Shown here: positions 27,934 to 36,562 of the stretch, one piece after another | Layout of the letters: every line of letters begins with the position of its first letter | Numbering within the stretch: position 1 is the first letter of the stretch | DNA from: an uncultured Agrobacterium sp. | GTDB taxonomy: Bacteria; Pseudomonadota; Alphaproteobacteria; Rhizobiales; Rhizobiaceae | Direction: 5' to 3' | Length of the DNA stretch: 64,000 nt | Assembly (NCBI GenBank): GCA_913777615.1 | Contig: CAJYTK010000017.1 | Coordinates: forward strand, 356,366-420,365 | Notes under the pieces: model-generated | The model's input: only the letters and a program-made list of their open reading frames with translations | What the model was told of the DNA's origin: nothing | The model's database searches: none | Program-made: the position numbers and the translations under genes

Positions 27934-29382
27934 TTATTCACTCTTCTTGATATCGGAATAGGCGGCAAGTGCGCGCTGGCGCGCCTCATTGTGATTGACG
28001 ATTGGCTCTGGGTAAGTCTTGCCGAGTTCTATCCCGGCCTTTGCCAACACCTGCTTTGGCGCGTCAAAGGGTTTGTGAATGAACTTGGCGTCGAGTTTTT
28101 CAAGCTCGGGTACGAAAGTTTTGACGTACTCGCCATCTGGGTCAAACTTCTCCCCCTGGATGATTGGATTGAAAATCCGAAAGAAGGGCGAGGCATCGGC
28201 GCCTGAACCAGCCACCCATTGCCAGTTGCCTGCATTGGATGCCGGGTCTGCATCCACCAGCGTGTCACGAAACCACGTCTCGCCTTTGCGCCAATCGATC
28301 AGGAGATGCTTGATCATGAAAGAAGCCGTGATCATCCGCACGCGATTGTGCATGACACCATGCTTCCACAATTGGCGCATGCCAGCATCTACGATCGGAT
28401 AGCCGGTCATTCCCTTCTTCCAGGCGTTGAATTTGGCTGTATCCGTTTTCCAGTCGAATGCGTCGAAACTGTCGTTCCAGTTCTTCTCGCCAAGTTGGGG
28501 GAAGTGAAAGAGGAGGTGATAGCAGAACTCTCGCCAGACGATCTCCTTGCGGAAACGGCTGATGTCGTTTGAGGCGATGTGGGACGAGAGGCCTCGAGTG
28601 GCGTGCCAGATCTGGGCTGGAGTTATTTCTCCGTGGGCCAGATGCGGCGAGAGCATCGAGGTTGATGGCTGAGCCGGAAAGTCGCGGCCCTTCTCGTATC
28701 CCTTCAGCGCGGAATCGATGAAATCATCCAACCGCTGTTTTGCTCCCGCTTCGCCTGGCGCCCAAACTTCCGCGAAGTCTTTCGCCCAATCGGGCTTTGT
28801 CGGCAGGAGTTTCCAATCCTCCAACTTTTCCGATTTCGGCCAGCCTGAGGGCGCCGGTATCTTCCGCGGCTTGACCATCGGCTCCGGTGGTTCGTCTCCC
28901 CCTTCGATGGCGCGCCAGAAGGGCGTATAAACGCGGTAGGGCCCACCGCTCTTAGTCGTCACCTTGGACGGTTCGTGGAGAAGATGACCTGGAAAGCTTT
29001 CAACCTCGTACCCGTCATCGCGAAGCTTCTTCTTGAGTTGGCGATCGATCTCCATGCCATCGGGGTCATATCGTCGATTCCAGAAGACCGCGCTCGCTCC
29101 GGTGTCTCCGATAAGTGACTTTAGGGTGTCGGCAGATGTTCCGCTGCGAAGGATCAAGCGACTTCCAAGCTTTTCCAACTCCTCTACTAGAGCCTTGAGC
29201 GAATGATGCAGCCACCATTCCTGAGCGCCGCCCAGCGGCCCGTTCGTGCCGATGTTTTCCTCACGGATATAGACGGGTATCACACCTCCACCATGCTCGC
29301 GAGCAGCCGCTAAAGCGCGGTTGTCGGTCAGACGCAAATCCTTGCGAAACCAAAGGATTATAGGGCTTTCCTGCTTTGTCAT
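27934..29382 (-). CDS. phrB: Deoxyribodipyrimidine photolyase
   Basis: Light-driven repair of cyclobutane pyrimidine dimers, with FAD and an antenna pigment. From the ATG at 29382 (MTKQESPIILWFRKDLRL) it is 482 residues, the usual length for a class I photolyase. The FAD-binding part contains EFCYHLLFHFP and the conserved DAGMRQLWKHGVMHNRVRM, then DADPASNAGNWQWVAGSG. It is probably cytosolic and transcribed alone. It flanks the stress islet to its left but no sigma-EcfG promoter was seen before it. Confidence 0.95.
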   Translation of the reverse strand: MTKQESPIILWFRKDLRLTDNRALAAAREHGGGVIPVYIREENIGTNGPLGGAQEWWLHHSLKALVEELEKLGSRLILRSGTSADTLKSLIGDTGASAVFWNRRYDPDGMEIDRQLKKKLRDDGYEVESFPGHLLHEPSKVTTKSGGPYRVYTPFWRAIEGGDEPPEPMVKPRKIPAPSGWPKSEKLEDWKLLPTKPDWAKDFAEVWAPGEAGAKQRLDDFIDSALKGYEKGRDFPAQPSTSMLSPHLAHGEITPAQIWHATRGLSSHIASNDISRFRKEIVWREFCYHLLFHFPQLGEKNWNDSFDAFDWKTDTAKFNAWKKGMTGYPIVDAGMRQLWKHGVMHNRVRMITASFMIKHLLIDWRKGETWFRDTLVDADPASNAGNWQWVAGSGADASPFFRIFNPIIQGEKFDPDGEYVKTFVPELEKLDAKFIHKPFDAPKQVLAKAGIELGKTYPEPIVNHNEARQRALAAYSDIKKSE

Positions 29383-29512
29383 GGAGCGTTTCCTGCTTTG
29401 CTCTTTTAACGTCTGCGGAGATGTTTTGCTCCGTTGCAACGAGCATAATACGGTGGTGCGGTACCTATGGTTTTTAAAGGGTAAATTTTGTTGGTTTTAA
29501 ATGAAAACCAGT

Positions 29513-29537
29513 GGAACCATATGGCGGAGGTAGCGTT
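29513..29537 (+). promoter_or_regulatory. Sigma-EcfG general stress promoter before the DUF982 gene
   Basis: GGAAC, 16 bp, CGTT: an exact match to the alphaproteobacterial general-stress promoter consensus. Transcription would start near 29543, which excludes the upstream in-frame starts of the DUF982 frame. Confidence 0.7.
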
Positions 29538-29571
29538 GGAGGCACGTGAATTGAGTATGGAAGACCCACCG

Positions 29572-29838
29572 ATGATGCTGAATGAAGTTAAATGGGATGC
29601 GCCTGTCGTGATCTCCCTGGAGAACGGCGCGCCTCGCACCTTCAACGGCGCTTATGAAGCCTTTGACTTTCTCCAACACGAATGGCCCAGCCGCCATGGC
29701 AAGGCGTATGAGCAGGCATTGCGCCTTTGCAGGGCCTCGCTTCTGGGCAGCGTGTCTGGCGAAATTGCACGCACCGCCTTTGTAGAGGCAAGCCGCGATG
29801 CAAATCGTCTTGTGGAGATGCCCAAACTCGCATCTTAA
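29572..29838 (+). CDS. DUF982 family protein
   Basis: An 88-residue protein from the ATG at 29572, with GGAAG eight bases before. In-frame TTG and ATG starts further upstream (from 29488) overlap or precede the sigma-EcfG promoter and are rejected. The DUF982 pattern is visible: ISLENGAPRTFNGAYEAFDFL, then HEWPSRHGKAYEQALRLC, a helical region. The family is common and multi-copy in rhizobia and has no known function. The promoter suggests expression under general stress (inference). A hairpin follows. Confidence 0.75.
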   Translation: MMLNEVKWDAPVVISLENGAPRTFNGAYEAFDFLQHEWPSRHGKAYEQALRLCRASLLGSVSGEIARTAFVEASRDANRLVEMPKLAS

Positions 29839-29875
29839 GCGCTCCGCTTAATCTTTTCTCGAAGATGACCTTTTC

Positions 29876-29911
29876 AGCCACCCGTCGCGTCCCCGCCGGG
29901 TGGCTTTTTGA
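29876..29911 (+). terminator. Terminator of the DUF982 gene
   Basis: The stem AGCCACCC / GGGTGGCT with an about 13-base GC-rich loop is followed by TTTTTG. Confidence 0.75.
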
Positions 29912-30828
29912 TGTGCCAAATCCCTCACGACTTCAGGATGGCTCATGAGTTGCCGACACATCTTTGCCTCAAAATACTCTCTCCCAGCACGAATTGATCG
30001 CGACAAAAATGGTTGCTGAAACGTTAACGCCAGCGCCGGCTGGAGGGAATCAGACTGAAATGGGGCAGGGCGCCGTAGCGCGAAATCGACTGATAAGTTG
30101 CTCAGATCGCAATCGGGTTTTATGCAATCGTATGGTATGACGTTGACCTCTGCCGGTTTCAACCGCCGCGGGATGTGACAGGTGAGCCCAAGCTCTCCTA
30201 TTCTCGGCTATGACAACTTCCGAACGCTCCGAGCCCTTACGCTAAATGGCAGCATTTACAGGAACAAGCGAGAGGCTACTTTGGACACAGATACGACTGC
30301 TTGCATCTCGCTTGTAGTCGCAGAAGCCAATTTTTTCAAAAGTTTATAAGGTAAAGACGGCTGTTTCCCCTGGAGGCCGTCTAACAACTATGGCGGCATT
30401 GCCGGTGGACTGAATGCTGCTTCACATGCTCCCGAGATCGTCGGCGAGGCAATGGCAAGCACACTAATGCCGCTCATGAATTCACGCCATCGGCTCGTTG
30501 CCGCCGAAGTGAGACCGGGCGGCTTTTAATCACAAAATGGGATGAGAACAAAACCCAAATGTTGGGGAGTAGAAGACGTTTTCAATAATGAGCAAAATCC
30601 GGAATAGGCTTCTCAGTTTTGGTAACACGATGGGCGATTTCCGGGCAAACATACCCACAAACGCCCATGTCTCGTCAAATTCTCGCTAAATTCGAAGCAT
30701 AGACGGCTCGACAGCAGTCGCAGTGAGCGAGCAGTATCGCTCCCAAGACTGCCCTACTTTGAATGTGCGCAAGGACACTTCGGCGCGGGCTGGAGCCGGG
30801 ACGTCCTGTGCTTTTAAAGGGCAAAAGT
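29912..30828. other. Gene-poor 0.9 kb between DUF982 and the TIGR02594-type gene
   Basis: No gene supported. It holds an inverted repeat AGACGGC/GCCGTCT (about 30354-30381) and a GCCGCC/GGCGGC hairpin followed by TTTT near 30495-30526. A frame at 30390-30528 contains YGGIAGGLNAA and ends in a stop. It faintly recalls the FMN-binding loop of NAD(P)H reductases and might be a gene remnant. Weak evidence. Confidence 0.35.
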
Positions 30829-31272
30829 GTGAGAGTATCTGCGTTTCTTTTGGCTGTAGGGCTTTGCGCCGCAGTCGTAACACCCGTCTCGGCGGGCATG
30901 TTGAACCAAGCCGAGCGGTATGCCGGGCTCCATGAGGGCAAGAACAATAAGACGCTGAAAGCGATTTTGGGCGTCAACCCCCGTAAAACCCCATGGTGCG
31001 GTCACTTCCTCAGTGTCGTCGCGGAGCAATCTGGACGAACCCCTCCGAAATCATCAGGTTTCGCCAAATCCTGGAAATCCTTCGGTTATGCCGTTCCGGT
31101 CGGCGCTGCCAAGCCCGGAGATGTCGTTGTCGTCAGAAGCGGCAAGCGCTACCACGCAGGAATTTTAAAAAGCATGAGCGGTGCTACTGCTCAAATCCTC
31201 GGCGGCAACCAGTCTGGTCGCGTCCAGGTCTCCAATTTCAGCAGGAAGTCCATCGTCTCGGTCCGGCGGTGA
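30829..31272 (+). CDS. Secreted TIGR02594/CHAP-like protein
   Basis: A 147-residue protein from the GTG at 30829, with AAAGGG seven bases upstream. A signal peptide (FLLAVGLCAAVVTPVSAG) is cleaved near residue 24. The mature part has the NlpC/CHAP-like pattern: TPWCGHFLSVV with the candidate catalytic cysteine, then SFAKSW-like (GFAKSWKSFG), KPGDVVVV and YHAGIL with the candidate histidine. Probably acts on peptidoglycan in the periplasm (inference). No partner gene. Confidence 0.7.
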   Translation: MRVSAFLLAVGLCAAVVTPVSAGMLNQAERYAGLHEGKNNKTLKAILGVNPRKTPWCGHFLSVVAEQSGRTPPKSSGFAKSWKSFGYAVPVGAAKPGDVVVVRSGKRYHAGILKSMSGATAQILGGNQSGRVQVSNFSRKSIVSVRR

Positions 31273-31392
31273 TGGGACTCCCCAGCCGATAACGCCCTTA
31301 GCCTGCAGTGGGTTCTTGGAAGCTCATCGCCAACCGAGAGGAGTTCGGAGTAAGAACAAACTTCCCTTCAAGTCCTCTCAAGGCGATTGAGC

Positions 31393-31638
31393 TTATGGCT
31401 GCTCGCGAGTACCTGGCGCTGCATCACGCTGGTCATCGTCTTCCAAGTCAGTTGCAACGATGAAAGCGTCCTCGTGCTGGCGTGCAGCTTGTTTGCGCGC
31501 TCGCAGGCTAATCAGCTCATCTGGGTCAACTTCCTGTTGATGTTGCGTGAGATCTCCCTGCGTCTCGAAGCGAGCCACGTCTTCTTCCCTGATATCAAGA
31601 TGATTGTTCTGGTCGGTGGTTGCTCTTTCGTCGGTCAT
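31393..31638 (-). CDS. Small acidic hydrophilic protein
   Basis: An 81-residue protein from the ATG at 31638; the in-frame ATG four codons earlier contains the GGAG ribosome site of this start. It is rich in D, E, Q and R, with no cysteine and no membrane segment. I do not recognise a family. A perfect sigma-EcfG promoter lies 40 bp upstream, which supports that it is a real stress gene. It is divergent from the DUF2934 gene. Confidence 0.6.
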   Translation of the reverse strand: MTDERATTDQNNHLDIREEDVARFETQGDLTQHQQEVDPDELISLRARKQAARQHEDAFIVATDLEDDDQRDAAPGTREQP

Positions 31639-31677
31639 GGTGTGCTCCATAATTATTCAGTGACTGTTCGGTACGAC

Positions 31678-31702
31678 AACGGGCGGGGCGTGGCTTCGTT
31701 CC
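31678..31702 (-). promoter_or_regulatory. Sigma-EcfG promoter of the 81-residue gene
   Basis: On the minus strand, GGAAC, 16 bp, CGTT, exact consensus. The start codon at 31638 follows the -10 by about 40 bp. Confidence 0.75.
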
Positions 31703-31752
31703 TTCCTCTCAATGCTTCACCCCATCTTGATAGACGCTGCAGCAGGCGAGCA

Positions 31753-31777
31753 GGAACCAATAAGAGTGCAATTTGTT
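31753..31777 (+). promoter_or_regulatory. Sigma-EcfG-like promoter of the DUF2934 gene
   Basis: GGAAC, 16 bp, TGTT. One base differs from CGTT. It lies 29 bp before the DUF2934 start. Confidence 0.6.
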
Positions 31778-31806
31778 TTCCCGATATCCAAAACGGGAGA
31801 AGCACC

Positions 31807-32130
31807 ATGCAAGTCGATCGTGAATCCGAAATACGCAAGAAGGCCTATGAGAAGTGGGAGAGCGAAGGTCGGCGCGATGGCGACCACGACCGCCATTGGA
31901 GCGAAGCTGAAATGGAAATCAACGCCGACAGGAACACGTCGGTTCTCGGCGAAGCGCCTGAAGCGTCGGCTGACCAGTCACCCGCTGTCGTATCGCTCAA
32001 CCGCGAACAGTCGCAGCAAGAGCGTGATCCAGAGGCCGGGTTCGAAGAGGGGCTGGAGGATACATTTCCAGCAAGCGATCCGGTGTCAGCCACATCGACC
32101 GCCGTATCGGGCCGCGCAGGCAAGCGCTAA
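31807..32130 (+). CDS. DUF2934 family protein
   Basis: A 107-residue protein from the ATG at 31807, preceded by GGAG. The DUF2934 stretch is EIRKKAYEKWESEGRRDGDHDRHWSEAE, with conserved tryptophans. The C-terminus has the GLEDTFPASDPVSAT block seen in many rhizobial stress proteins. No membrane segment. Function unknown. It has a sigma-EcfG-like promoter and a strong terminator, so it is a monocistronic stress gene by inference. Confidence 0.78.
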   Translation: MQVDRESEIRKKAYEKWESEGRRDGDHDRHWSEAEMEINADRNTSVLGEAPEASADQSPAVVSLNREQSQQERDPEAGFEEGLEDTFPASDPVSATSTAVSGRAGKR

Positions 32131-32170
32131 CACCCGCGGGGTAGCCGCGAAGCTCCTTATTTTTAGATGC

Positions 32171-32206
32171 AAGGCGGCCAAACCACTGGCCGCCTTCTAG
32201 TCTTTT
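32171..32206 (+). terminator. Terminator of the DUF2934 gene
   Basis: The stem AAGGCGGCC / GGCCGCCTT with loop AAACCACT is followed by CTAGTCTTTT. Confidence 0.75.
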
Positions 32207-32261
32207 GGTTTCCACCTCTTTCAGAGTGCGTAGCGCAAACCCAAAGTGTCTGTAACCGCGA

Positions 32262-32522
32262 TCAATGAACAGCAGGCTCCTCGTCGCCAAGAAAGCTTCG
32301 GATACCGTCTCTTTCGCAGGTAGCCAGAAACTCCTCCCAAGCATCCTTATCGGTGGCAAAGGGCTCGTCCCAAGTGGTGACATCGTCCTCTTCGGAGATG
32401 ACTTCCAGTTGCCAGTCCTGTTGCGTTCCCGCCGGCCGAAAAATATCCACCAAAACAGTAACGCCGTCATCCTCGAATTCCCCGGAAAACTCCGAGTGTT
32501 CCATTTTCTGCTTCTTGGACAT
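32262..32522 (-). CDS. Small acidic protein in operon with an XRE regulator
   Basis: An 86-residue protein with GGAGG before its ATG. It is strongly acidic, with VTVLVDIFRPAG and LEVISEEDDVTTWDEPF, and ends AWEEFLATCERDGIRSFL. I do not recognise a named family. It starts one base after the stop of the XRE-type gene, so the two are surely co-transcribed. An antitoxin- or regulator-partner role is possible but unproven. Confidence 0.72.
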   Translation of the reverse strand: MSKKQKMEHSEFSGEFEDDGVTVLVDIFRPAGTQQDWQLEVISEEDDVTTWDEPFATDKDAWEEFLATCERDGIRSFLGDEEPAVH

Positions 32523-32523
32523 G

Positions 32524-32853
32524 TCAGCCTCCAGCCCCTGTTGGCGCGTCCGGCGCCAGATTTTCCGTGTATTGCACCGTTTTGCTCTGGTCGGTATCGA
32601 ACTCGCCGGGCGACCTCAACATCCGCACCCCTGGACCGCCCGCCGCAGATGTCTGATTGTCGCCTATAAAAGAAATGCCTGCCTTCTCCAGAGCTGCGCG
32701 AAGCCGATCCTGTAGTTCGAGGTCCAACTTGCTATGGCCGTGCTCGAAGGCACAAAGGATGTCCAGCTCGATATCGGCACCTTCGACCAGCGTCTCTTGT
32801 GACCAGTCGAGCATCGCTCGTGCGGCTCTGCATTGTGAAGCGGTGATAGACAT
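32524..32853 (-). CDS. Small XRE-like helix-turn-helix protein
   Basis: A 109-residue protein from the ATG at 32853, which has GGAG eight bases upstream. The HTH is CRAARAMLDWSQETLVEGADI (residues about 8-28), followed by LRAALEKAGISFIGDNQ, the layout typical of rhizobial XRE regulators whose fold ends in a short tail. It probably binds DNA as a dimer. It is the first gene of a two-gene operon. No sigma-EcfG site was seen upstream. Confidence 0.78.
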   Translation of the reverse strand: MSITASQCRAARAMLDWSQETLVEGADIELDILCAFEHGHSKLDLELQDRLRAALEKAGISFIGDNQTSAAGGPGVRMLRSPGEFDTDQSKTVQYTENLAPDAPTGAGG

Positions 32854-33110
32854 GTCAGCAGTCTCCATGGCTGCAACTTGACCGAAGCGGATGCTGCGGT
32901 CTTGTCTTGTCCTACAACATTGGAGTGGGAACCGGAATCGTTTTGCGAAAATCGTGGGTATGGTCTTCACGAGTGCCGTTGATTCTGCATTCTCGAAAAA
33001 CATGAACAAGGCTTAAACCATCTGCGACATGCTTCGACCAATGTGCAGACTAAGCAGTTTTTTCAGCGATAGTAGGAAAGGGGTTTTTTACAATGCGGCA
33101 TATTGTAAAA

Positions 33111-33185
33111 TGGCTCCCCGGGCCGGATTCGAACCGGCGACCTGTCGATTAACAGTCGAATGCTCTACCGCTGAGCTACCAGGGA
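33111..33185 (-). tRNA. tRNA-Asn (GTT)
   Basis: On the minus strand the acceptor TCCCTGG pairs with CCGGGGA (one T-G pair) and ends GCCA. The anticodon loop CTGTTAA gives GTT. D and T arms are complete and CCA is encoded. Confidence 0.96.
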
Positions 33186-33215
33186 ACGTGCGCCGCTTGT
33201 CGTGGCGTGAGCGGG

Positions 33216-33244
33216 GTAATACAAACGCTTTGACGATTTGCCAA
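33216..33244 (-). promoter_or_regulatory. Sigma-70 promoter of tRNA-Asn
   Basis: On the minus strand, TTGGCA, 17 bp, TATTAC, ending 31 bp before the tRNA. Confidence 0.55.
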
Positions 33245-33360
33245 GCGCTTTTTTCAAAAAAAATGCCTTCCCCTTGTTTTATCCACTGAAGGCCCCACTT
33301 TTCCGGGCATGACGATGTTAAAAAAAATCTCATGACACTTTTCAACCGAGGTATTCTGGC

Positions 33361-33684
33361 GTGAATTTCGGTCTCCATCCCAAAACCGGGCGACTCCATA
33401 TGGGTAAATGGAGCGTAGCGATGCCTCGCTCGCGTGTCGGGCGCATCGTTATCGGCACATTGTTGGTCGTTGGCGGTCTGCTGGGCTTCTTGCCGATCCT
33501 CGGCTTCTGGATGGTGCCTCTAGGGCTTCTCGTTTTGTCGCAGGATTTGCGTTTCGTTCGCCGCAAGCGCAGACAGCTCGCAATCTGGTGGGAGTATCGC
33601 AAACGCGCCCGTCAGGCGCGCCGAGACCGCGCTACAGCATCGGACCGTGGATCGGAATCGATGTCAGGAAAGCACGAAGCGTAG
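33361..33684 (+). CDS. Small PGPGW-like membrane protein
   Basis: A 107-residue protein from the GTG at 33361, with GAGG upstream; an ATG at 33400 is an alternative. A hydrophobic core (GTLLVVGGLLGFLPILGFWMVPLGLLVLS) forms one or two membrane segments, followed by a basic tail rich in R and K (RRKRRQLAIWWEYRKRARQARR). This fits the PGPGW type. Function unknown. The last 40 bp overlap an AT- and GC-palindromic repeat-like segment. Confidence 0.62.
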   Translation: MNFGLHPKTGRLHMGKWSVAMPRSRVGRIVIGTLLVVGGLLGFLPILGFWMVPLGLLVLSQDLRFVRRKRRQLAIWWEYRKRARQARRDRATASDRGSESMSGKHEA

Positions 33685-33724
33685 GTTCAAGACGATAGAG
33701 CGTCCCAAAGGACGAGCTACGCTC

Positions 33725-34417
33725 TTAAGCGCCAGAAAGCGAGTTGCTGAGCCCCTGTCCAGCCCAGACCGCCGCGTAGGCGAGGGCGGCGAAGTAGACC
33801 ACCGTTAGCAATAGAAACAGATAGCCGCCCAGAACGGTCGCGCCGTCACGCTGGATCATCCCTGCAGAGAACAGAAGAATCGCAACTCCCGGCAAGGTAT
33901 TCGAGAAGGGAATGAAGCCCAGTGGCATCATCAGCAAGAGACCGGCACTCATGATGGCAAGGCCATTGACCCTGTTCATCAAGAGTCCAGTCGTCAGTGA
34001 AAGCATTCGTGGGCGAATGTAGCGATCGAGCCAGGAAACGATGTTGATGCCCTTTTGCAGGGCAGGCACGAGACGCGCAGTCTCCATCTGCTTGTCCAGA
34101 ATGCGCTTTGGAAGCCATGGAAGGCGGTTCAGCGTAACAGCAAGACTGATCATGATGATGGCCGCACCGAAGACGGTGCTGACGCCGGGAATGGAGACAG
34201 GTATCAAAAATGGTAACGACGCGATGGCGCACATCAAAAGAAGCCCTTGCTCGCCGATAGCCTCCATCAACTCTCTCAGAGTGATCGTATTTCCGCGCAA
34301 CTGATCAATCAGGCGTTGTAAAACTGTGCTGAGATTCTCTGACGTATCCTTGAAACCGAAGTCCTGCGTCATGCTGTCTCCCGAATTCGTTTCGATTTCG
34401 GAAGTGATATCACTCAT
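33725..34417 (-). CDS. ExoD-family exopolysaccharide synthesis protein
   Basis: A 230-residue integral membrane protein with four or more membrane segments after a soluble N-terminus. The ExoD pattern GEQGLLLMCAIASLPFLIP and the motif SIPGVSTVFG are visible, with MPLGFIPFSNTLPG later. In Sinorhizobium exoD mutants are altered in succinoglycan production and alkali tolerance (family knowledge). It is not adjacent to exo genes here. Confidence 0.85.
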   Translation of the reverse strand: MSDITSEIETNSGDSMTQDFGFKDTSENLSTVLQRLIDQLRGNTITLRELMEAIGEQGLLLMCAIASLPFLIPVSIPGVSTVFGAAIIMISLAVTLNRLPWLPKRILDKQMETARLVPALQKGINIVSWLDRYIRPRMLSLTTGLLMNRVNGLAIMSAGLLLMMPLGFIPFSNTLPGVAILLFSAGMIQRDGATVLGGYLFLLLTVVYFAALAYAAVWAGQGLSNSLSGA

Positions 34418-34495
34418 GCCATAGAGTGACCATCCGCAAATCCGCCAGGCGGATGGCGATCAAGATCTCGGATGATCCACGGACATCTCACTGCG

Positions 34496-34597
34496 TTAGT
34501 GGGAAACCCACTTATTGTAGGCGCCCAATAATAGGACCGCCATGAGAATTCCGAGAATAAACGGGTTCAGTGAAGTAAAGAAATTAACGTAGTCCAT
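34496..34597 (-). CDS. 33-residue membrane microprotein
   Basis: From the ATG at 34597 with GGAGGAG seven bases upstream: MDYVNFFTSLNPF, then ILGILMAVLLLGAY, then NKWVSH and a TAA stop. It is one membrane span with a short charged tail. It is real-looking because of the strong ribosome site and the clean stop. Too short for standard calling. No family known to me and no sigma-EcfG site seen. Confidence 0.65.
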   Translation of the reverse strand: MDYVNFFTSLNPFILGILMAVLLLGAYNKWVSH

Positions 34598-34865
34598 AAC
34601 TGTCTCCTCCTCAGTATGTCCTCGCTCTTACCATACTACTCCGATTGAACAGGAATACCAGGACAAACAACTTTATTGCTGCGTTGCACCATGATGCCCT
34701 TTGATTTATCTTAAAACTCAATAAAAGTATTTTCCGCGTCGCAGCATTCTTATGTCCTCTTTGCCACAATGTTGCGCTGCATCATTTGCAAAGCCTCGCG
34801 GTGGAAGCTAATGCTTTGGCCACACACCCCTGCCGAAAATCCTAGCAGACCGAATGGAGAGAAAA

Positions 34866-35453
34866 ATGCTGAAGGGCCTCTACGCCTGGGCGATGAACCT
34901 CGCAGCGAGAAAAACTGCGGTCTGGTGGCTTGCCATTATCGCGTTCGTCGAGAGTTCGATTTTTTTTCTGCCTGCTGACGTTTTGTTTTTACCGATGGTT
35001 CTGGCAAGACCGCGTCGAGCCATTTTTTATGCCACGGTAGCGACGGTCGCTTCCGTCCTTGGCGGAATTGCTGGCTGGTATCTTGGCCATTATGCTTTTG
35101 AAAGCATCGCCCGCCCGATCCTGGAATTTTACGGTAAGGCAGACACGTTTGAAAATCTCAAGGCGTCCGTCGATTATGAGACGATCGTCCTTTTGTTGAT
35201 CACGTCCGGGCTGGCTCACCTTCCTCCAATCAAGGTGGTGACAATCCTGTCTGGCGCGGCCAATATCAGCCTTGCATTATTCATTATCACCGCAATTGTG
35301 ACGCGCGGAGCGCGCTTTTTCATTTTGGCACTGTTGCTACAGCGATATGGCGAAGGCATTCGTCACTTCATTGAAAAGCGCCTAGGTTTGATCGCTGCCC
35401 TTGTCGCCAGCGCTCTGATTGCACTCTACACGGTCTATATCTTCGTCCGGTGA
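34866..35453 (+). CDS. YqaA/DedA-like SNARE-associated membrane protein
   Basis: A 195-residue inner membrane protein from the ATG at 34866, which has GGAGAG before it. Features of the VTT/DedA group: FVESSIFFLPADVLFLPMVL in place of the DedA motif, GGIAGWYLGHYAFES and the later HLPPIKVVTILSGA. Four to five membrane segments. Members are lipid or membrane scramblase-like; the substrate is unknown. Confidence 0.8.
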   Translation: MLKGLYAWAMNLAARKTAVWWLAIIAFVESSIFFLPADVLFLPMVLARPRRAIFYATVATVASVLGGIAGWYLGHYAFESIARPILEFYGKADTFENLKASVDYETIVLLLITSGLAHLPPIKVVTILSGAANISLALFIITAIVTRGARFFILALLLQRYGEGIRHFIEKRLGLIAALVASALIALYTVYIFVR

Positions 35454-35542
35454 CATGGCTGCTTAGCACAAGATATCCGAAAGCTTCATTCATCTTGATG
35501 TCAGGCTGAGCCAATATCCATCGTCTCAACGACAGTAGAGCG

Positions 35543-36112
35543 ATGGGAATCATGCGAAAAAAATTCAGAGCATTTTTCACCGTTTTCACGGTCCTTCTGC
35601 TCGCCTTTTTTGGCTATCTGGGATTTCTCCAACTGTCAGGGAATTTTCACGAGGTCTTGGCTGGAGAGCTGTATCGCTCTAACCAGCCTAGTGCCGAGCA
35701 ATTGGCATCTTACGTCAAGGAGCACCATATCAAAACCGTCATCAATCTTAGGGGAAAGAATGACGGTTCGACCTGGTACAAAGACGAGATTTCCGAATCC
35801 AAGGCGCTTGGCATCAGTCACGTAGACTTTGCAATGTCCGCACGTGAGGCGCTCTCCATGGATAAGGCGGAAGCGCTTGTGGAGATCATGCGCTCTTCGC
35901 CCAAACCAATTCTTATCCATTGCAGATCTGGATCGGATCGTACGGGACTCGCTTCCGCTATCTATCTCGGCAAGATCGCCGGCATCAATCCGGAAACGGC
36001 CGAGAAGCAATTGTCGATCCGCTATGGCCACCTCGCGGTCCCGATCATCTCGCAAGCCTATCCAATGGATCAGAGTTGGGAGACGATCGAGACCCATCTG
36101 GCAACAATGTGA
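35543..36112 (+). CDS. Membrane-anchored tyrosine/dual-specificity phosphatase
   Basis: A 189-residue protein. The N-terminal span FTVFTVLLLAFFGYLGFLQ (residues about 10-28) anchors it. The phosphatase signature HCRSGSDRTGLAS provides the nucleophile cysteine and the arginine loop. YRSNQPSAEQL near residue 45 and NLRGKN are typical of this bacterial group. Start could be the ATG at 35552. It may dephosphorylate proteins or phosphoinositide-like substrates at the membrane (inference). Confidence 0.82.
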   Translation: MGIMRKKFRAFFTVFTVLLLAFFGYLGFLQLSGNFHEVLAGELYRSNQPSAEQLASYVKEHHIKTVINLRGKNDGSTWYKDEISESKALGISHVDFAMSAREALSMDKAEALVEIMRSSPKPILIHCRSGSDRTGLASAIYLGKIAGINPETAEKQLSIRYGHLAVPIISQAYPMDQSWETIETHLATM

Positions 36113-36326
36113 CGCGTGGACGGGTCCCTGGCGAGCTCCATTGAGCCCGTAGGTGCAAGCTAATCAGGGGCGGACGACGCCAAGAAAGCGCTTGGACATT
36201 TTTACGGTTCACCTCGACGGGAAGGCGCGTCACGCGAGAATAAGCACAGTTCAGCCTTTTTGTCCGCAGCCGTTTATTTTTAGGGTTGCACGGAGCGCGC
36301 CTTCTATATAAACGCCTCTCTTGTGT

Positions 36327-36403
<77 letters not shown>

Positions 36404-36562
36404 TTCACGAGGTTCTCCCCAAACCTCTTCTTTCGGCGAATTTCTTCAGTCCGTACCGGGCAATCGGAAGCGTATTTGCTGTGCTTCACATCTGGCGCCC
36501 ACGTTGATTCGACGCACCTATCTCACTCGTGCAGTGCATGCTTCATTTTTGATTTTTCTAAT

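Noticed and set aside
29848-30162. Minus-strand frame of 104 residues after the DUF982 terminator
   Set aside because: No ribosome site, no family pattern.
35600-36160. Overlapping frames inside the phosphatase gene
   Set aside because: Alternate frames of a gene with a clear catalytic signature.
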